Below are positions 8,149 to 17,252 of a DNA stretch of 64,000 nt, piece after piece (the stretch's first letter is position 1; each line of letters begins with the position of its first letter). The stretch is from Thermosynechococcus sp. NK55a (lineage in GTDB: Bacteria > Cyanobacteriota > Cyanobacteriia > Thermosynechococcales > Thermosynechococcaceae). The notes under the pieces were generated by a model that worked only from the letters and a program-made list of their open reading frames with translations, ran no database searches and was not told the DNA's origin. A program made the translations under genes and the position numbers. The stretch lies in the NCBI RefSeq assembly GCF_000505665.1, contig NC_023033.1, forward strand, positions 496,001 to 560,000. Reading direction: 5' to 3'.

Positions 8149-8766
8149 TCAGGATTGGGGTAGGGGAATACTTTTGCCGTTGTAGAGATTCATGGCCACT
8201 TCAACCCCAGACTGAATACTCAACTCAATCGCATCCACAGCAAGGTCAAGCACAGCGGGTAAAATAGCCAGTTCAGTGGCTGAAAAATGTCCCAAAACAA
8301 AGGGCACAGCGTTGCGAGGTCCCATTTGCTGCTTCAGGCGATCGCCAAAGGCAATGCCCACCTTCAGGCGAGGAAACTGTTGGGAATGACAATGCTGAAT
8401 AATGGATTTCATCCCGTTGTGTCCCCCCGCTGAGCCACTCAGGCGCAAGCGCAGCCGCCCCAGGGGCAAATCAGCATCATCATAGACCACAAGGGTTCGT
8501 TCGAGGGGCAGCTTATAAAAGTTCAACAGGGCATAAAGAGATTGCCCCGAGCTATTCATATAGGTGGTGGGCTTGAGGAGGCGCACCTTTTGACCATGAA
8601 TCAACACCTCCCCTACCTCCCCCAAGAAGCGCCGCTGCTGGGTCAGCTGCACCCTATAGCGCTCTGCTAGGGCATCGAGGACACGAAAACCAACATTGTG
8701 GCGAGTTGTGGCGTACTCTATTCCTGGATTTCCAAGGCCAACAATGACACAGGGCTGGAGTGCCAT
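8149..8766 (-). CDS. pth: Peptidyl-tRNA hydrolase
   Basis: This 205-aa cytosolic enzyme frees tRNA from peptidyl-tRNA released by stalled ribosomes. The N-terminus VGLGNPGIEYATTRHNVGF holds the conserved catalytic His (HN) and the Asn-containing GNPG loop. Further signatures are KPTTYMNSSG and VVYDDADLPLGRLRLR, followed by GGHNGMKSI. The start lies 5 bases after the tatA stop, so pth is the third gene of a psbH-tatA-pth operon. Length is about the family average. Confidence 0.96.
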   Translation of the reverse strand: MALQPCVIVGLGNPGIEYATTRHNVGFRVLDALAERYRVQLTQQRRFLGEVGEVLIHGQKVRLLKPTTYMNSSGQSLYALLNFYKLPLERTLVVYDDADLPLGRLRLRLSGSAGGHNGMKSIIQHCHSQQFPRLKVGIAFGDRLKQQMGPRNAVPFVLGHFSATELAILPAVLDLAVDAIELSIQSGVEVAMNLYNGKSIPLPQS

Positions 8767-8771
8767 GCCAC

Positions 8772-9005
8772 CTAAAGGGAGGTTTCCCGAGGCGATTCAG
8801 CCTCTGCCTTGGCCTGTTGTTCCTCCTCGAGGGCAGCGGTCTGCCGCTTCATTTCATCTTGGAATTCGCGGGAGGCTTCCTCAAAGGCGCGCTTTGTTTT
8901 GCCAAGACTGCGGCCAATTTCCGGCAACTTCTTCGGGCCAAAGATGAGCAGTGCCACCACCAAAATGACGATGAGTTCCGGCAGACCGATCCCAAAAACG
9001 TTCAT
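8772..9005 (-). CDS. tatA: Sec-independent translocase subunit TatA/TatE
   Basis: This 77-aa protein forms the pore-forming part of the twin-arginine translocon that moves folded proteins across the thylakoid or plasma membrane. One N-terminal helix (GLPELIVILVVALLIFGPKKLPEIG) has the typical FGPKKLPE hinge. An amphipathic helix follows (GRSLGKTKRAFEEASREF), then a charged tail rich in E, Q and A. It lies 3 bases after the psbH stop and 5 bases before pth. Confidence 0.95.
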   Translation of the reverse strand: MNVFGIGLPELIVILVVALLIFGPKKLPEIGRSLGKTKRAFEEASREFQDEMKRQTAALEEEQQAKAEAESPRETSL

Positions 9006-9008
9006 GGA

Positions 9009-9209
9009 TTATCCCAGTGCTTTCCAACTCACGTTAACACCATCGATGATCAGTGTTGAGTTATAGATTTCCAGAATGATCAGCAAAAAGACCAAAAATA
9101 GCCCCATAAAGACCGCCATCAGGGGCGTGGTACCCCAACCGGGAGCGACTTTACCGTATTCAGAGTTCAAGGGGCGGAGAATATCCCCGAGCCAAGTCCG
9201 TCGTGCCAT
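9009..9209 (-). CDS. psbH: Photosystem II reaction centre protein H
   Basis: This 66-aa single-TM PSII core subunit is needed for PSII assembly, the secondary quinone site and CP47 association. The sequence starts [19 protein letters not shown] and its helix is [20 protein letters not shown]. Length and sequence match cyanobacterial PsbH, which lacks the longer phosphorylated N-terminus of plants. It is first in an operon with tatA and pth. psbN is divergent, starting at 9296, so the 86-bp gap must hold both promoters. This divergent psbH/psbN pair is conserved in cyanobacteria and plastids. Confidence 0.97.
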   Translation of the reverse strand: MARRTWLGDILRPLNSEYGKVAPGWGTTPLMAVFMGLFLVFLLIILEIYNSTLIIDGVNVSWKALG

Positions 9210-9295
9210 AAATTCCTTTTTTGAACGAAATGAACAGCGTTTTAATGTTTCGTAATATTATAGAAGCATATCTTGCTCCCATTTAGTACGCTTCT

Positions 9296-9427
9296 ATGGA
9301 ACCTGCAACAGTTCTTAGCATTGCTCTCGCTGCCGTCTGCATTGGTGTGACTGGTTACTCCATCTATCTTTCTTTTGGCCCCCCCTCAAAGGAGCTAGCG
9401 GATCCCTTCGACGATCACGAAGACTAA
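9296..9427 (+). CDS. psbN: PsbN, photosystem II assembly factor
   Basis: This is a 43-aa ORF: MEPATVLSIALAAVCIGVTG is followed by YSIYLSFGPPSKELADPFDDHED. One N-terminal TM helix and the FGPPSKEL.DPF.DHED tail are diagnostic of PsbN, which is required for PSII assembly and repair rather than being a stable subunit. It is divergent from psbH and ends 2 bases before the stop of the convergent ycf4. Confidence 0.96.
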   Translation: MEPATVLSIALAAVCIGVTGYSIYLSFGPPSKELADPFDDHED

Positions 9428-9429
9428 AA

Positions 9430-10032
9430 TCACAATCCCTCGACGGGAACCCCCAAAAAGCTGGCGATCGTTGCTCCCTGGGTTTCCAATTCAGCCAAGG
9501 GCAGGGGGGTGCCCACGCGAGTCAAGGGGACTTCACCCCGGCCTTTTATCTTCAGGTAGAGGGCCCGCTTTGGGTTGAGTCCCTCTTTAATGACAATTTT
9601 CACAGCTTGGACATCGCCAATGGGGCAGCTTACCTCAATTTGGCGGTTTTTACCGGGGAAGCCCCAGCGAAAAATGCGCACAAAGCCCGTTTCTTTGTTG
9701 AACTCATTAAAGCCACCGCCCACATCCCAGGCGATCGCCAGCCACAAATAGGTTGCCAACAGAAGCGCCGCCAGCCCATAAAAGCCAATGGCAATCCCTT
9801 GGGGAATAAAGACCAAATCAATTGGGTTGCCGATGGGCAAGAGGTTGCGGTGCAAGTAGCTAGAGAGGCCAGCTAGAAAGAAACCAAGGCCACCAATGGA
9901 GACCGCTGTTGCCCAAAAGTAGTTACTAGGGCGACGGGATCCCAGCACCCTATAGCGCAGAACGGACTCTTGACGGGGGGATGGCTCAGTTATAGGAGTT
10001 ATAGGAGAGTTCGTCATAGCTCGCGTTGCCAA
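9430..10032 (-). CDS. ycf4: Photosystem I assembly protein Ycf4
   Basis: This 200-aa thylakoid membrane protein acts as a scaffold in PSI assembly. After a Thr/Pro/Ser-rich N-terminus it has the YRVLGSRRPSNYFWA segment, two TM helices (about residues 40-60 and 80-102, separated by a short lumenal stretch containing NPIDLVFIPQG), and a C-terminal stromal domain with WGFPGKNR and the ending VPVEGL. All are standard for Ycf4. ATG 10014 (MTNSPITP) is an alternative start. Confidence 0.96.
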   Translation of the reverse strand: MATRAMTNSPITPITEPSPRQESVLRYRVLGSRRPSNYFWATAVSIGGLGFFLAGLSSYLHRNLLPIGNPIDLVFIPQGIAIGFYGLAALLLATYLWLAIAWDVGGGFNEFNKETGFVRIFRWGFPGKNRQIEVSCPIGDVQAVKIVIKEGLNPKRALYLKIKGRGEVPLTRVGTPLPLAELETQGATIASFLGVPVEGL

Positions 10033-10243
10033 AGTTCAAGCACCTTACATCTTAAGAGAAACTGGGGGTATTCCCAAAGGAAGAATCCCTGTGCTCCACA
10101 AGGCTCTGCATAAAAGCTAGGCTAGAACTACCCTTGGGTGGCTAATTCTACCGGTAGAGTAGGGAAGTCCGAAAAAGGGTTTTTCTTGCAATCCATACAA
10201 TATAAATAGTTATAAACTGTAAAAACGGGTCAAAGGGTCAGCT

Positions 10244-12859
10244 ATGCAACCATCCAATCCAAATCAATTTACCGAAAAAGCATGGGCAGCGATCGCCCGC
10301 ACGCCGGATCTGGCCAAGCAGGCACAGCATCAGAATCTGGAAAGTGAACACCTGATGAAATCGCTGCTAGAGCAAGAGGGACTGGCGACACAAATTTTCC
10401 AAAAAGCTGGCTGTTCGGTGCAGCGAATCCGGGATCTGACCGACGAGTTTATTAGCCGTCAGCCAAAAATCAGTCATCCCAGCGGCGTCTACCTTGGACA
10501 GAGCCTCGACAAGCTTCTCGATCGCGCCGAAGAGGCACGCAAACAGTTTGGCGATGAGTTTATCTCAATTGAGCACTTGGTGTTGGCCTTTGCCGAAGAC
10601 GATCGCTTTGGCAAGAAACTCTTTCAGGACATTGGCCTTACCGAAAAAGTGCTGCGGGAAACGATTCAGCAAATTCGTGGCTCCCAAAAAGTTACGGATC
10701 AAAACCCAGAGGGTAAATATGCGGCACTGGAAAAATATGGCCGTGATCTGACCCTCTTGGCTCGCCAAGGGAAACTGGATCCGGTGATTGGCCGCGATGA
10801 TGAAATTCGCCGCGTGATTCAGATTCTCTCACGGCGCACCAAAAATAACCCCGTCCTGATTGGTGAGCCGGGGGTGGGGAAAACCGCGATTGCTGAAGGC
10901 CTTGCCCAGCGGATTGTGGCGAGGGATGTGCCCGATTCCCTGCGCGATCGCCAGTTGATTGCCCTGGACATGGGCGCCTTGATTGCCGGTGCCAAGTATC
11001 GCGGTGAATTTGAAGAGCGCCTGAAAGCTGTTCTCAAGGAAGTCACAGATTCCAACGGTCAAATCATTCTCTTCATTGATGAGATTCACACCGTTGTTGG
11101 CGCAGGGGCAACCCAAGGAGCCATGGATGCCGGCAACCTCCTCAAACCAATGCTGGCACGGGGGGAACTGCGCTGCATTGGCGCCACCACCCTAGATGAG
11201 TACCGCAAATACATTGAGAAGGATGCGGCGCTTGAACGGCGCTTCCAGCAGGTCTATGTGGATCAACCCAGTGTGGAGGACACCATCTCCATTTTGCGGG
11301 GTCTCAAGGAACGCTATGAGATCCACCATGGTGTAAAAATTTCCGATACCGCCTTGGTGGCAGCGGCGACCCTCTCCGCCCGCTACATTAGCGATCGCTT
11401 CTTGCCCGACAAAGCCATTGACTTGGTGGATGAAGCGGCGGCCAAATTAAAAATGGAAATCACCTCGAAACCTGAGGAACTGGATGAGATTGACCGCAAA
11501 ATCCTGCAATTGGAGATGGAGCGGCTCTCGCTACAAAAGGAAACCTCGGCTGCTTCCCGCGATCGCCTTGAGAAACTCGAAAGAGAGCTAGCCGACCTCA
11601 AGGAGGAGCAAAGCCGCCTCAATGCCCAGTGGCAAGCGGAAAAAGAAGTTATTGACCGTCTCCAAGCCATCAAAGAGGAGATCGAAAAAGTCAACATCGA
11701 GATCCAACAAGCGGAACGCAACTACGACCTCAACCGTGCCGCCGAACTCAAATACGGTAAACTCACAGAACTCCACAAAAAACTGGCGGAAGCCGAAGCC
11801 AAACTGCGGGAGATTCAAGTGGGGGGTCACTCCCTATTGCGGGATGAAGTGACCGAGGCCGACATTGCTGAAATCATCTCCAAATGGACTGGCATCCCCG
11901 TGAGCAAACTGGTGGAGTCGGAAGCCCAAAAACTGCTGCACCTTGAAGAAGAGCTGCACAAACGGGTGATTGGTCAGGATGAGGCGGTCACCGCCGTCGC
12001 GGAGGCCATTCAGCGCTCCCGTGCCGGGCTAGCGGATCCCAATCGTCCCATTGCCAGCTTCATCTTCCTGGGGCCAACGGGTGTCGGTAAAACGGAATTG
12101 GCTAAGGCCTTGGCAGCCTTTATGTTTGACACCGAAGAGGCGCTGGTGCGCATTGATATGTCCGAGTACATGGAAAAACATGCCGTGTCTCGGTTGATTG
12201 GGGCACCTCCTGGTTATGTGGGCTATGACGAAGGCGGTCAACTCACGGAAGCTATTCGCCGCCGTCCCTATGCTGTGGTTCTCTTCGACGAGATCGAAAA
12301 AGCCCATCCTGATGTCTTCAACGTGTTTCTGCAAATTCTTGATGATGGCCGCGTCACTGATTCCCAAGGGCGCACGGTGGACTTTAAGAACACGATCATC
12401 ATCATGACCAGCAATATTGGTTCCCAGTACATTCTCGATGTGGCCGGCGATGACAGTCGCTACACAGAAATGTACAACCGTGTTATGGAGGCAATGCGGG
12501 CCCACTTCCGACCGGAATTCCTCAACCGCGTGGATGAATTTATCATCTTCCACAGCTTGCGCAAGGATCAATTGCGGCAAATTGTTCAATTGCAGGTGCA
12601 GCGGTTGCAGCAACGCCTCAGCGATCGCCAAATGACCTTGTCCCTCACTGAGAAGGCGATCGACTTCTTGGCCGAAGTGGGTTATGATCCTGTCTATGGT
12701 GCCCGCCCACTGAAACGCGCCATCCAGAAACAACTGGAAACCCCCATTGCTAAAAGCATCCTGCGGGGTGACTTCTTCGACGGCGATACAATTCTAGTGG
12801 ATGTGGGCGAAAGCGAACGCCTCAGCTTCCGGCGCCAAGTGGAACTCGCAACCGTTTAG
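10244..12859 (+). CDS. clpB: ATP-dependent disaggregase ClpB
   Basis: This 871-aa AAA+ chaperone extracts polypeptides from aggregates together with DnaK, which is important in a thermophile. An N-terminal repeat domain covers about residues 1-150. NBD1 has Walker A GEPGVGKT near residue 205 and Walker B LFIDEIH. A long heptad-rich coiled-coil M domain runs from about 410 to 530. NBD2 has Walker A GPTGVGKT near residue 610 and FDEIEKAHP. Length is typical. The upstream gap (10033-10243) holds a palindrome CTACCGGTAG (10148-10157) and an AT-rich stretch with TATAAA (10201, 10211) that could be a promoter. I see no CIRCE operator. A hairpin terminator follows at 12881. Confidence 0.97.
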   Translation: MQPSNPNQFTEKAWAAIARTPDLAKQAQHQNLESEHLMKSLLEQEGLATQIFQKAGCSVQRIRDLTDEFISRQPKISHPSGVYLGQSLDKLLDRAEEARKQFGDEFISIEHLVLAFAEDDRFGKKLFQDIGLTEKVLRETIQQIRGSQKVTDQNPEGKYAALEKYGRDLTLLARQGKLDPVIGRDDEIRRVIQILSRRTKNNPVLIGEPGVGKTAIAEGLAQRIVARDVPDSLRDRQLIALDMGALIAGAKYRGEFEERLKAVLKEVTDSNGQIILFIDEIHTVVGAGATQGAMDAGNLLKPMLARGELRCIGATTLDEYRKYIEKDAALERRFQQVYVDQPSVEDTISILRGLKERYEIHHGVKISDTALVAAATLSARYISDRFLPDKAIDLVDEAAAKLKMEITSKPEELDEIDRKILQLEMERLSLQKETSAASRDRLEKLERELADLKEEQSRLNAQWQAEKEVIDRLQAIKEEIEKVNIEIQQAERNYDLNRAAELKYGKLTELHKKLAEAEAKLREIQVGGHSLLRDEVTEADIAEIISKWTGIPVSKLVESEAQKLLHLEEELHKRVIGQDEAVTAVAEAIQRSRAGLADPNRPIASFIFLGPTGVGKTELAKALAAFMFDTEEALVRIDMSEYMEKHAVSRLIGAPPGYVGYDEGGQLTEAIRRRPYAVVLFDEIEKAHPDVFNVFLQILDDGRVTDSQGRTVDFKNTIIIMTSNIGSQYILDVAGDDSRYTEMYNRVMEAMRAHFRPEFLNRVDEFIIFHSLRKDQLRQIVQLQVQRLQQRLSDRQMTLSLTEKAIDFLAEVGYDPVYGARPLKRAIQKQLETPIAKSILRGDFFDGDTILVDVGESERLSFRRQVELATV

Positions 12860-12880
12860 GCGCAACTGAAGGTCAGACGG

Positions 12881-12916
12881 GAGGACTGAGTGGGGCTATC
12901 CCTTCGGTCCTCTTTT
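12881..12916 (+). terminator. Rho-independent terminator of clpB
   Basis: GAGGAC (12881-12886) pairs with GTCCTC (12907-12912), extended by a T-G and a G-C pair, with an internal GGG/CCC pair. It is followed by TTTT and starts 21 bases after the clpB stop. Confidence 0.6.
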
Positions 12917-13226
12917 GATCGGTAGCATTGTCCAGGGCCTTCGCCGGCCTAGCCGATGACGCCGGTGTTCAGTTAACTGCTACTCCCGATAGTCAGAGCA
13001 TTGCCAGATCAAGGAAACCTGCTGCTAGACAGTGTAGGTGTTATCAATACCAGCAATGACGGCGCCTATCCCATGGAGTTTTACTCCCCTTGTGCGTGTT
13101 AGAGGGCCAACAAGGAGCAAGAAAAAGGGCGTGTATCCTAGGCTGTGACGGTATATTGGATTCAGGCTGCCCGCCCCAATCTTTGGTGATGAGGAAACTT
13201 GTGTTCATAGTCGGTGAGCAACAGCA
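12917..13226. other. Intergenic stretch with no supported gene
   Basis: About 310 bp between the clpB terminator and the MFS gene. All frames are broken by stops. A short plus-strand stretch near 13000-13100 reads LPDQGNLLLDSVGVINTSN and then DGAYPMEFYSPC before a stop. It has a coding-like look and could be a decayed gene end, but I cannot assign it. The MFS promoter presumably lies in the last 100 bases. Confidence 0.4.
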
Positions 13227-14476
13227 ATGGTAAGTTCTGGTCCCCAGCCCCGTCCAGAAGGGTTTGCTGCTCTGATGCGGAACAAGAATTTCCTCAAGTT
13301 ATGGGGCGGTCAAATCATCTCCCAACTGGCGGACAAAATTTTTCTCGTCCTCCTAATTACACTGGCGGTTTCCTACGATGCCAGCTATGAGCTGCCGGGC
13401 TCTAAGGCCTCAGCCGTAATGATCGCCAATACGCTACCAGCGGTTTTTTTGGTTCAACGGCGGGCACCTTTGTGGATCGCTACCCAAAGCGGGAGCTAAT
13501 GAGCATTACCAATATTTTGCGGGGGCTACTGGTCTTTGCCCTGATCTTGATTCCAAAGCGGTTTACACTGCTGCTCCTGATTGCCTTTTCTGAGTCCATC
13601 CTCACGCAATTCTTTGCCCCAGCAGAACAGGCGGCAATTCCCCTGCTGGTGAAGGAGGAAAATCTCCTCTCGGCAAATGCCCTCTTTATCACAACAATGA
13701 TGGGGTCACTGGTGGTGGGATTTGCCATTGGCGAGCCATTGCTAAGTGGTGCCGTGGCCATAGGCGGTGTCTATGCCCGTGAAATTGTTGTCGGTGTGCT
13801 GTATGTCATCGCGGGGTTGGTTTTAGCCTCGATTCGCTACCGAGAAGCAGTTCATGAGGGCGATCGCCACCTGAATGTTTGGCAGGACTTGCGGGAGGGG
13901 TTTGACTACGTGCGCAAAAATCGCCTCTTGGGCACTGCGATGCTCCAGTTAACAATCCTCTACTGTGTCTTTGCCGCCTTGACAGTGCTGGCGGTCAGTA
14001 TAGCCCAAGAAATTGGCTTGCGGCCCAACCAGTTTGGCTTTCTCTTGGCCGCTGCAGGGCTGGGGTTGATTTTAGGGGCGGGGGTTTTGGGTCAATGGGG
14101 GGAGAAATTGCATCATCGGCCCCTGCCCTTGATTGGCTTTTTGGTGATGGCAGCTGTCTTGCTGGTCTTTGCCTTTGTACATCATCTGTGGCTGGGTCTG
14201 GGCTTGAGTATTTTGCTGGGGATGGGAGCGTCTTTAATTGGTATTCCCATGCAGACCCTGATCCAGATGCGGACTCCTGCGACGATGCGGGGTAAGGTCT
14301 TTGGCTTCCAAAATAACGTTGTCAATATTGCCCTCAGTGTGCCCTTGGCGATCGCGGGCATTCTTTCCGACTTCCTTGGCCTCACGGTGGTCATGGTGGG
14401 GATGGGGGGCGTGGTGGCGATCGCCGGGATTTGGGCGTGGCGGAATACACGCGCGGTTCTTGAGGATGCGATTTAG
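13227..14476 (+). pseudogene. MFS transporter, frameshifted in a T7 tract
   Basis: Two frames together give one major facilitator superfamily permease of about 416 aa. Frame one (from ATG 13227) covers the N-terminus (FLKLWGGQIISQLADKIF, the common start of enterobactin-exporter-like MFS proteins). It changes frame at the T7 run 13444-13450. Frame two continues with the loop 2-3 motif GTFVDRYPKRELM and the remaining helices to 14476. Adding one T gives AVFFGSTAGTFVDRYPKR, which restores the expected MFS motif. The coding sequence on both sides looks intact, so the break is recent, an assembly or sequencing indel, or a slippage site. The substrate is unknown. Confidence 0.82.
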
Positions 14477-14485
14477 GAGGGAGGG

Positions 14486-15235
14486 ATGCCCCTACTACAT
14501 TTGAGTACTTGGCCAGAGGTCGAAGCCTATCTCAACACTTCCAAGGGGATGATTATTCCCATAGGCTCTACGGAGCAGCATGGCCCTATGGGTCTAATCG
14601 GTACTGATGCCCTCTGTGCTGAGGCGATCGCCAAAGGGGTCGGGGAAACCACCCAAGCGCTTGTTGGCCCCACCATTGCCGTGGGCATGGCTCTACACCA
14701 TACGGCTTTCCCCGGCACCATTAGTTTGCGCCCTAGTACGTTAATTCTGGTGATTCGCGACTATTTAGTGAGCTTGGTACGGGCAGGCTTTCAACGCTTC
14801 TTTTTCATCAATGGTCACGGCGGCAATATCGCTACAGTCAAAGCGGCCTTTGCTGAAACCTATGCTGTCTTGACAGATTTACAAATTCCAGAGGCTGATC
14901 AAGTGCGCTGTGAATTGGCCAACTGGTTTATGTGTAGTTCGGTGATGCAACTGGCGCGAGAATGGTATGGCGATCGCGAGGGTTCCCATGCCACCCCCAG
15001 TGAAGTCGCGGTGACCCAATTTCTCTATCCAGAGGCCATTAAGCGGGTTCCCCTCAATCCCGAAGTCAATAGCAGTCATGCTATCTACAGTGCCGCAGAT
15101 TTTCGCCGCCGCTATCCTGATGGTCGTATGGGGGCAGATTCCAGTTTGGCCACCCCTGAGCATGGACAGCAATTTTATCAGCGGGCTGTTCAGGAGTTGA
15201 GCGATCGCTACCGTCAATTTCTTCAAGCCGACTAA
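14486..15235 (+). CDS. Creatininase-family amidohydrolase
   Basis: This 249-aa metal-dependent hydrolase of the creatininase/FAPy-deformylase superfamily has clear metal ligands: IGSTEQHGPMG (Glu and His), GTDALCAEA (Asp), and INGHGGN (His). Members act on cyclic amides such as creatinine or on formamidopyrimidines in riboflavin/F420 synthesis; the substrate here is not predictable. It begins 9 bases after the MFS stop with GGAGGGAGGG just upstream, and its stop is directly followed by the ATG of an alpha/beta hydrolase, so the genes form a short operon. Confidence 0.87.
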   Translation: MPLLHLSTWPEVEAYLNTSKGMIIPIGSTEQHGPMGLIGTDALCAEAIAKGVGETTQALVGPTIAVGMALHHTAFPGTISLRPSTLILVIRDYLVSLVRAGFQRFFFINGHGGNIATVKAAFAETYAVLTDLQIPEADQVRCELANWFMCSSVMQLAREWYGDREGSHATPSEVAVTQFLYPEAIKRVPLNPEVNSSHAIYSAADFRRRYPDGRMGADSSLATPEHGQQFYQRAVQELSDRYRQFLQAD

Positions 15236-16120
15236 ATGACTGTCTCTCTCCCCTCTCAAACATGGCACTGGCAAGGATACCCGATTCTCTATCGGTATCA
15301 AGGTAGCCAAGGTACCCCCCTACTGCTGATTCACGGCTTTGGTGCCTCTAGTTTGCATTGGCGCAACAATATTCCTCCCCTTGCCGCTTACCATCGGGTC
15401 TACGCCATTGATTTGTTGGGCTTTGGTGGCTCCGCCAAACCCGCTCCCTCGACTCTCCCCTACACCTTTGAGACCTGGTCAACCTTGGTTTTGGCCTTTT
15501 GCCATGAGGTGATTGGCCAGCCTACCGTTCTTATTGGTAACTCTATTGGCTGCTTGGTCGCTTTACAGGCCGCTGTTTTCCAGCCAGCGTGGGTCCGTCA
15601 ATTGATCCTGCTCAACTGCTCTCTGCGTCAGCTTCACGATCGCAAACGACAGCAACTCCCTTGGTACCGCCGCTGGGGAACCAGCCTACTCCAGCAACTT
15701 TTAGCCAATCGCACCCTTGGCACCTACTTTTTCCGCCAAATTGCCCAACCCCGTACTGTGCGCCGCATTCTCCACCAAGCCTATGCCAACGCTGCCGCGG
15801 TCACCGATGAACTAGTGGAGATATTACTCACCCCTGCCCAAGACGCCGGGGCTGCCGATGTCTTTCTGGCCTTTGTGCGTTATTCCCAGGGCCCCTTACC
15901 CGAAGACCTGCTACCGCAGATCACCTGCCCCACCTATTTCCTTTGGGGCGCCGCCGATCCCTGGGAACCGATTGATGAAGCTCAGAAGTTAGCTAAGTTT
16001 CCCTGTGTGCAGGAGTTTGTTGCCTTACCAGAGATTGGCCATTGCCCCCAAGATGAAGCACCTGAGCAGGTGAATACCCACATTCTGAAATGGTTGGGCA
16101 AAATTTCCATCAGCACCTAG
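15236..16120 (+). CDS. Alpha/beta-fold hydrolase
   Basis: This 294-aa protein has the alpha/beta hydrolase fold. The oxyanion HGFG motif (LLIHGFGASSLHW) is near residue 35. The nucleophile elbow GNSIG, with catalytic Ser, is near residue 103. The acid lies in WGAADPW and the catalytic His in EIGHCPQDEAPEQV near the C-terminus. It resembles cyanobacterial esterase/haloperoxidase-like and chlorophyllide-handling hydrolases, but I cannot fix a substrate. It starts immediately after the stop of the creatininase-family gene. Confidence 0.85.
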   Translation: MTVSLPSQTWHWQGYPILYRYQGSQGTPLLLIHGFGASSLHWRNNIPPLAAYHRVYAIDLLGFGGSAKPAPSTLPYTFETWSTLVLAFCHEVIGQPTVLIGNSIGCLVALQAAVFQPAWVRQLILLNCSLRQLHDRKRQQLPWYRRWGTSLLQQLLANRTLGTYFFRQIAQPRTVRRILHQAYANAAAVTDELVEILLTPAQDAGAADVFLAFVRYSQGPLPEDLLPQITCPTYFLWGAADPWEPIDEAQKLAKFPCVQEFVALPEIGHCPQDEAPEQVNTHILKWLGKISIST

Positions 16121-16158
16121 GATATGCTCTGAACTCATGTTATACTGATAAAGCTTAA

Positions 16159-16232
16159 CGGGGCGTAGCGCAGCTTGGTAGCGCACCACTTTGGGGTAGT
16201 GGGGGTCGTGGGTTCAAATCCCGCCGCTCCGA
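16159..16232 (+). tRNA. tRNA-Pro, anticodon GGG
   Basis: A 74-nt cloverleaf. The acceptor CGGGGCG (16159-16165) pairs with CGCTCCG (16225-16231, one G-U), followed by discriminator A. The D stem is GCGC/GCGC. The anticodon stem is CCACT/AGTGG around loop TTGGGGT, giving anticodon GGG. The T arm is GTGGG/CCCGC with loop TTCAAAT. CCA is not encoded. It lies at the left edge of a region with gene remnants and an unusual ParA/ParB-like pair, a common integration context. Confidence 0.93.
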
Positions 16233-16285
16233 TCTTGAGAGTATTGAAAACTTGGTTAGGGCGATCGCTCTCCTTCTGCGCTTTG

Positions 16286-16425
16286 ACGGTGAACTTTATT
16301 ATTCCTATCGAGCGATCGCTCCTCTATGCTGAACCCGTTTACCTCGAAGCCGATCCAGACCATCTCCCCACTTTGGCACGGGGGGTGTCATGGATAATCA
16401 GCAAATCGTCATCGCTCCCACTTGA
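16286..16425 (+). pseudogene. Decayed fragment of a UPF0182-family membrane protein gene
   Basis: Downstream of the tRNA one frame reads VNFIIPIERSLLYAEPVYLE followed by ADPDHLPTLARGV. From 16387 the next frame continues VMDNQQIVIAPT to a stop. UPF0182 proteins carry a matching C-terminal segment (a PIE-S-LLY-EP-YL-A core, then L..RV, then a V-MAPT segment). The two pieces join only across a frameshift, and no other part of the gene is present, so this is a relic. The rest of 16233-16463 shows nothing else. Confidence 0.5.
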
Positions 16426-16463
16426 GAGGCGGGTCTTGAGTAACTGTCCCCGTGGTAACCCGC

Positions 16464-17252
16464 TTAATTAAAGCAAATGCTGAGAGAATCCCACTGGCCT
16501 GAGGGGGCGATTTCTTTCAACTCATCAACCGACCGAAATTTTCTACCCCCTTGGTGGTTTCTATACCTTTCGAGGCGTCCAATAACAACCTGAGCCTCGT
16601 CGATGGTCAATCCCGGAACACGCTGCTTAAGACTCTCAGCATCTCTGTAGCGGTTGATGCGAATATTTCGCCGCTTTTGTAATGGGGTGGGGGATGACTC
16701 TAGGATGTTCCTAAGGATTTTAACTTGTTCTGAGAGATTCATCACCTGCTGAGATTGCTCAGTCATTTCTTGATGGATGCTTTCTATCTGTTTTTTGAGT
16801 GGTTGCAGATAGCGATCGAGGATGTTCGTGAATTCTGAGGCTGACAGAGGCAACTGTAAGTAGACCCCTTCCTGTTGAGGGGGATGCCCTTGGGCATTGA
16901 TTTGCATCAGCGTTTTGATACGCTCTTGGAAATCTGAGACTTCTTGGTCATCCGCCAGTTCAACTCTGGTGGCCCACAACTGCTTAATCCCCAATTCCCG
17001 AGCAAAGTCCACAACTTCCTTGCCAAAGACAACTTCGTACTCTACATCCCCTGTCTGGCTGGTGACTGAGCGAATAATTAAGGGAATCAGGTTGGTCTGG
17101 TACTTTTCTAGATCCTCACGGATCAAAGTCGGTGAAACATACAGTAGCGCTTGGGGATAGTCATCGGGAACTTTTAGGAGATCAATGTGCACCTGACCCT
17201 GATGCACATCGTATAGACCAAGGTACCTTGAGAGTCTGTTGGATTTACTCAT
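16464..17252 (-). CDS. ParB-like protein with coiled coil and helix-hairpin-helix tail
   Basis: 262 aa from ATG 17252. The N-terminal part looks ParB/Srx-like: LIPLIIRSVT, then YEVVFGKEVVDFARELGIKQ, where ParB has a Y-(E/R)-II-GERR-A-LG pattern; the GERR box is altered to FGKEV. Residues 140-200 are Q/E-rich and form a probable coiled coil. The C-terminus has a ComEA-like HhH motif (INRYRDAESLKQRVPGLT, then DEAQVVIGRLERYR). The start overlaps the upstream ParA-fusion stop by 8 bases, so it is translationally coupled. Role is inferred: DNA-binding partner of the ParA ATPase. I do not recognise a named family for the whole protein. Confidence 0.65.
   Translation of the reverse strand: MSKSNRLSRYLGLYDVHQGQVHIDLLKVPDDYPQALLYVSPTLIREDLEKYQTNLIPLIIRSVTSQTGDVEYEVVFGKEVVDFARELGIKQLWATRVELADDQEVSDFQERIKTLMQINAQGHPPQQEGVYLQLPLSASEFTNILDRYLQPLKKQIESIHQEMTEQSQQVMNLSEQVKILRNILESSPTPLQKRRNIRINRYRDAESLKQRVPGLTIDEAQVVIGRLERYRNHQGGRKFRSVDELKEIAPSGQWDSLSICFN

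Noticed and set aside
12990-13110. Plus-strand stretch reading INTSNDGAYPMEFY, faintly like a phosphate-binding PstS C-terminus
   Set aside because: Too short, no flanking homology and no start or intact frame; the resemblance is weak.
16175-16471. 98-aa frame starting inside tRNA-Pro
   Set aside because: It begins within the tRNA gene and only its middle has protein character, which I list as a UPF0182 relic.
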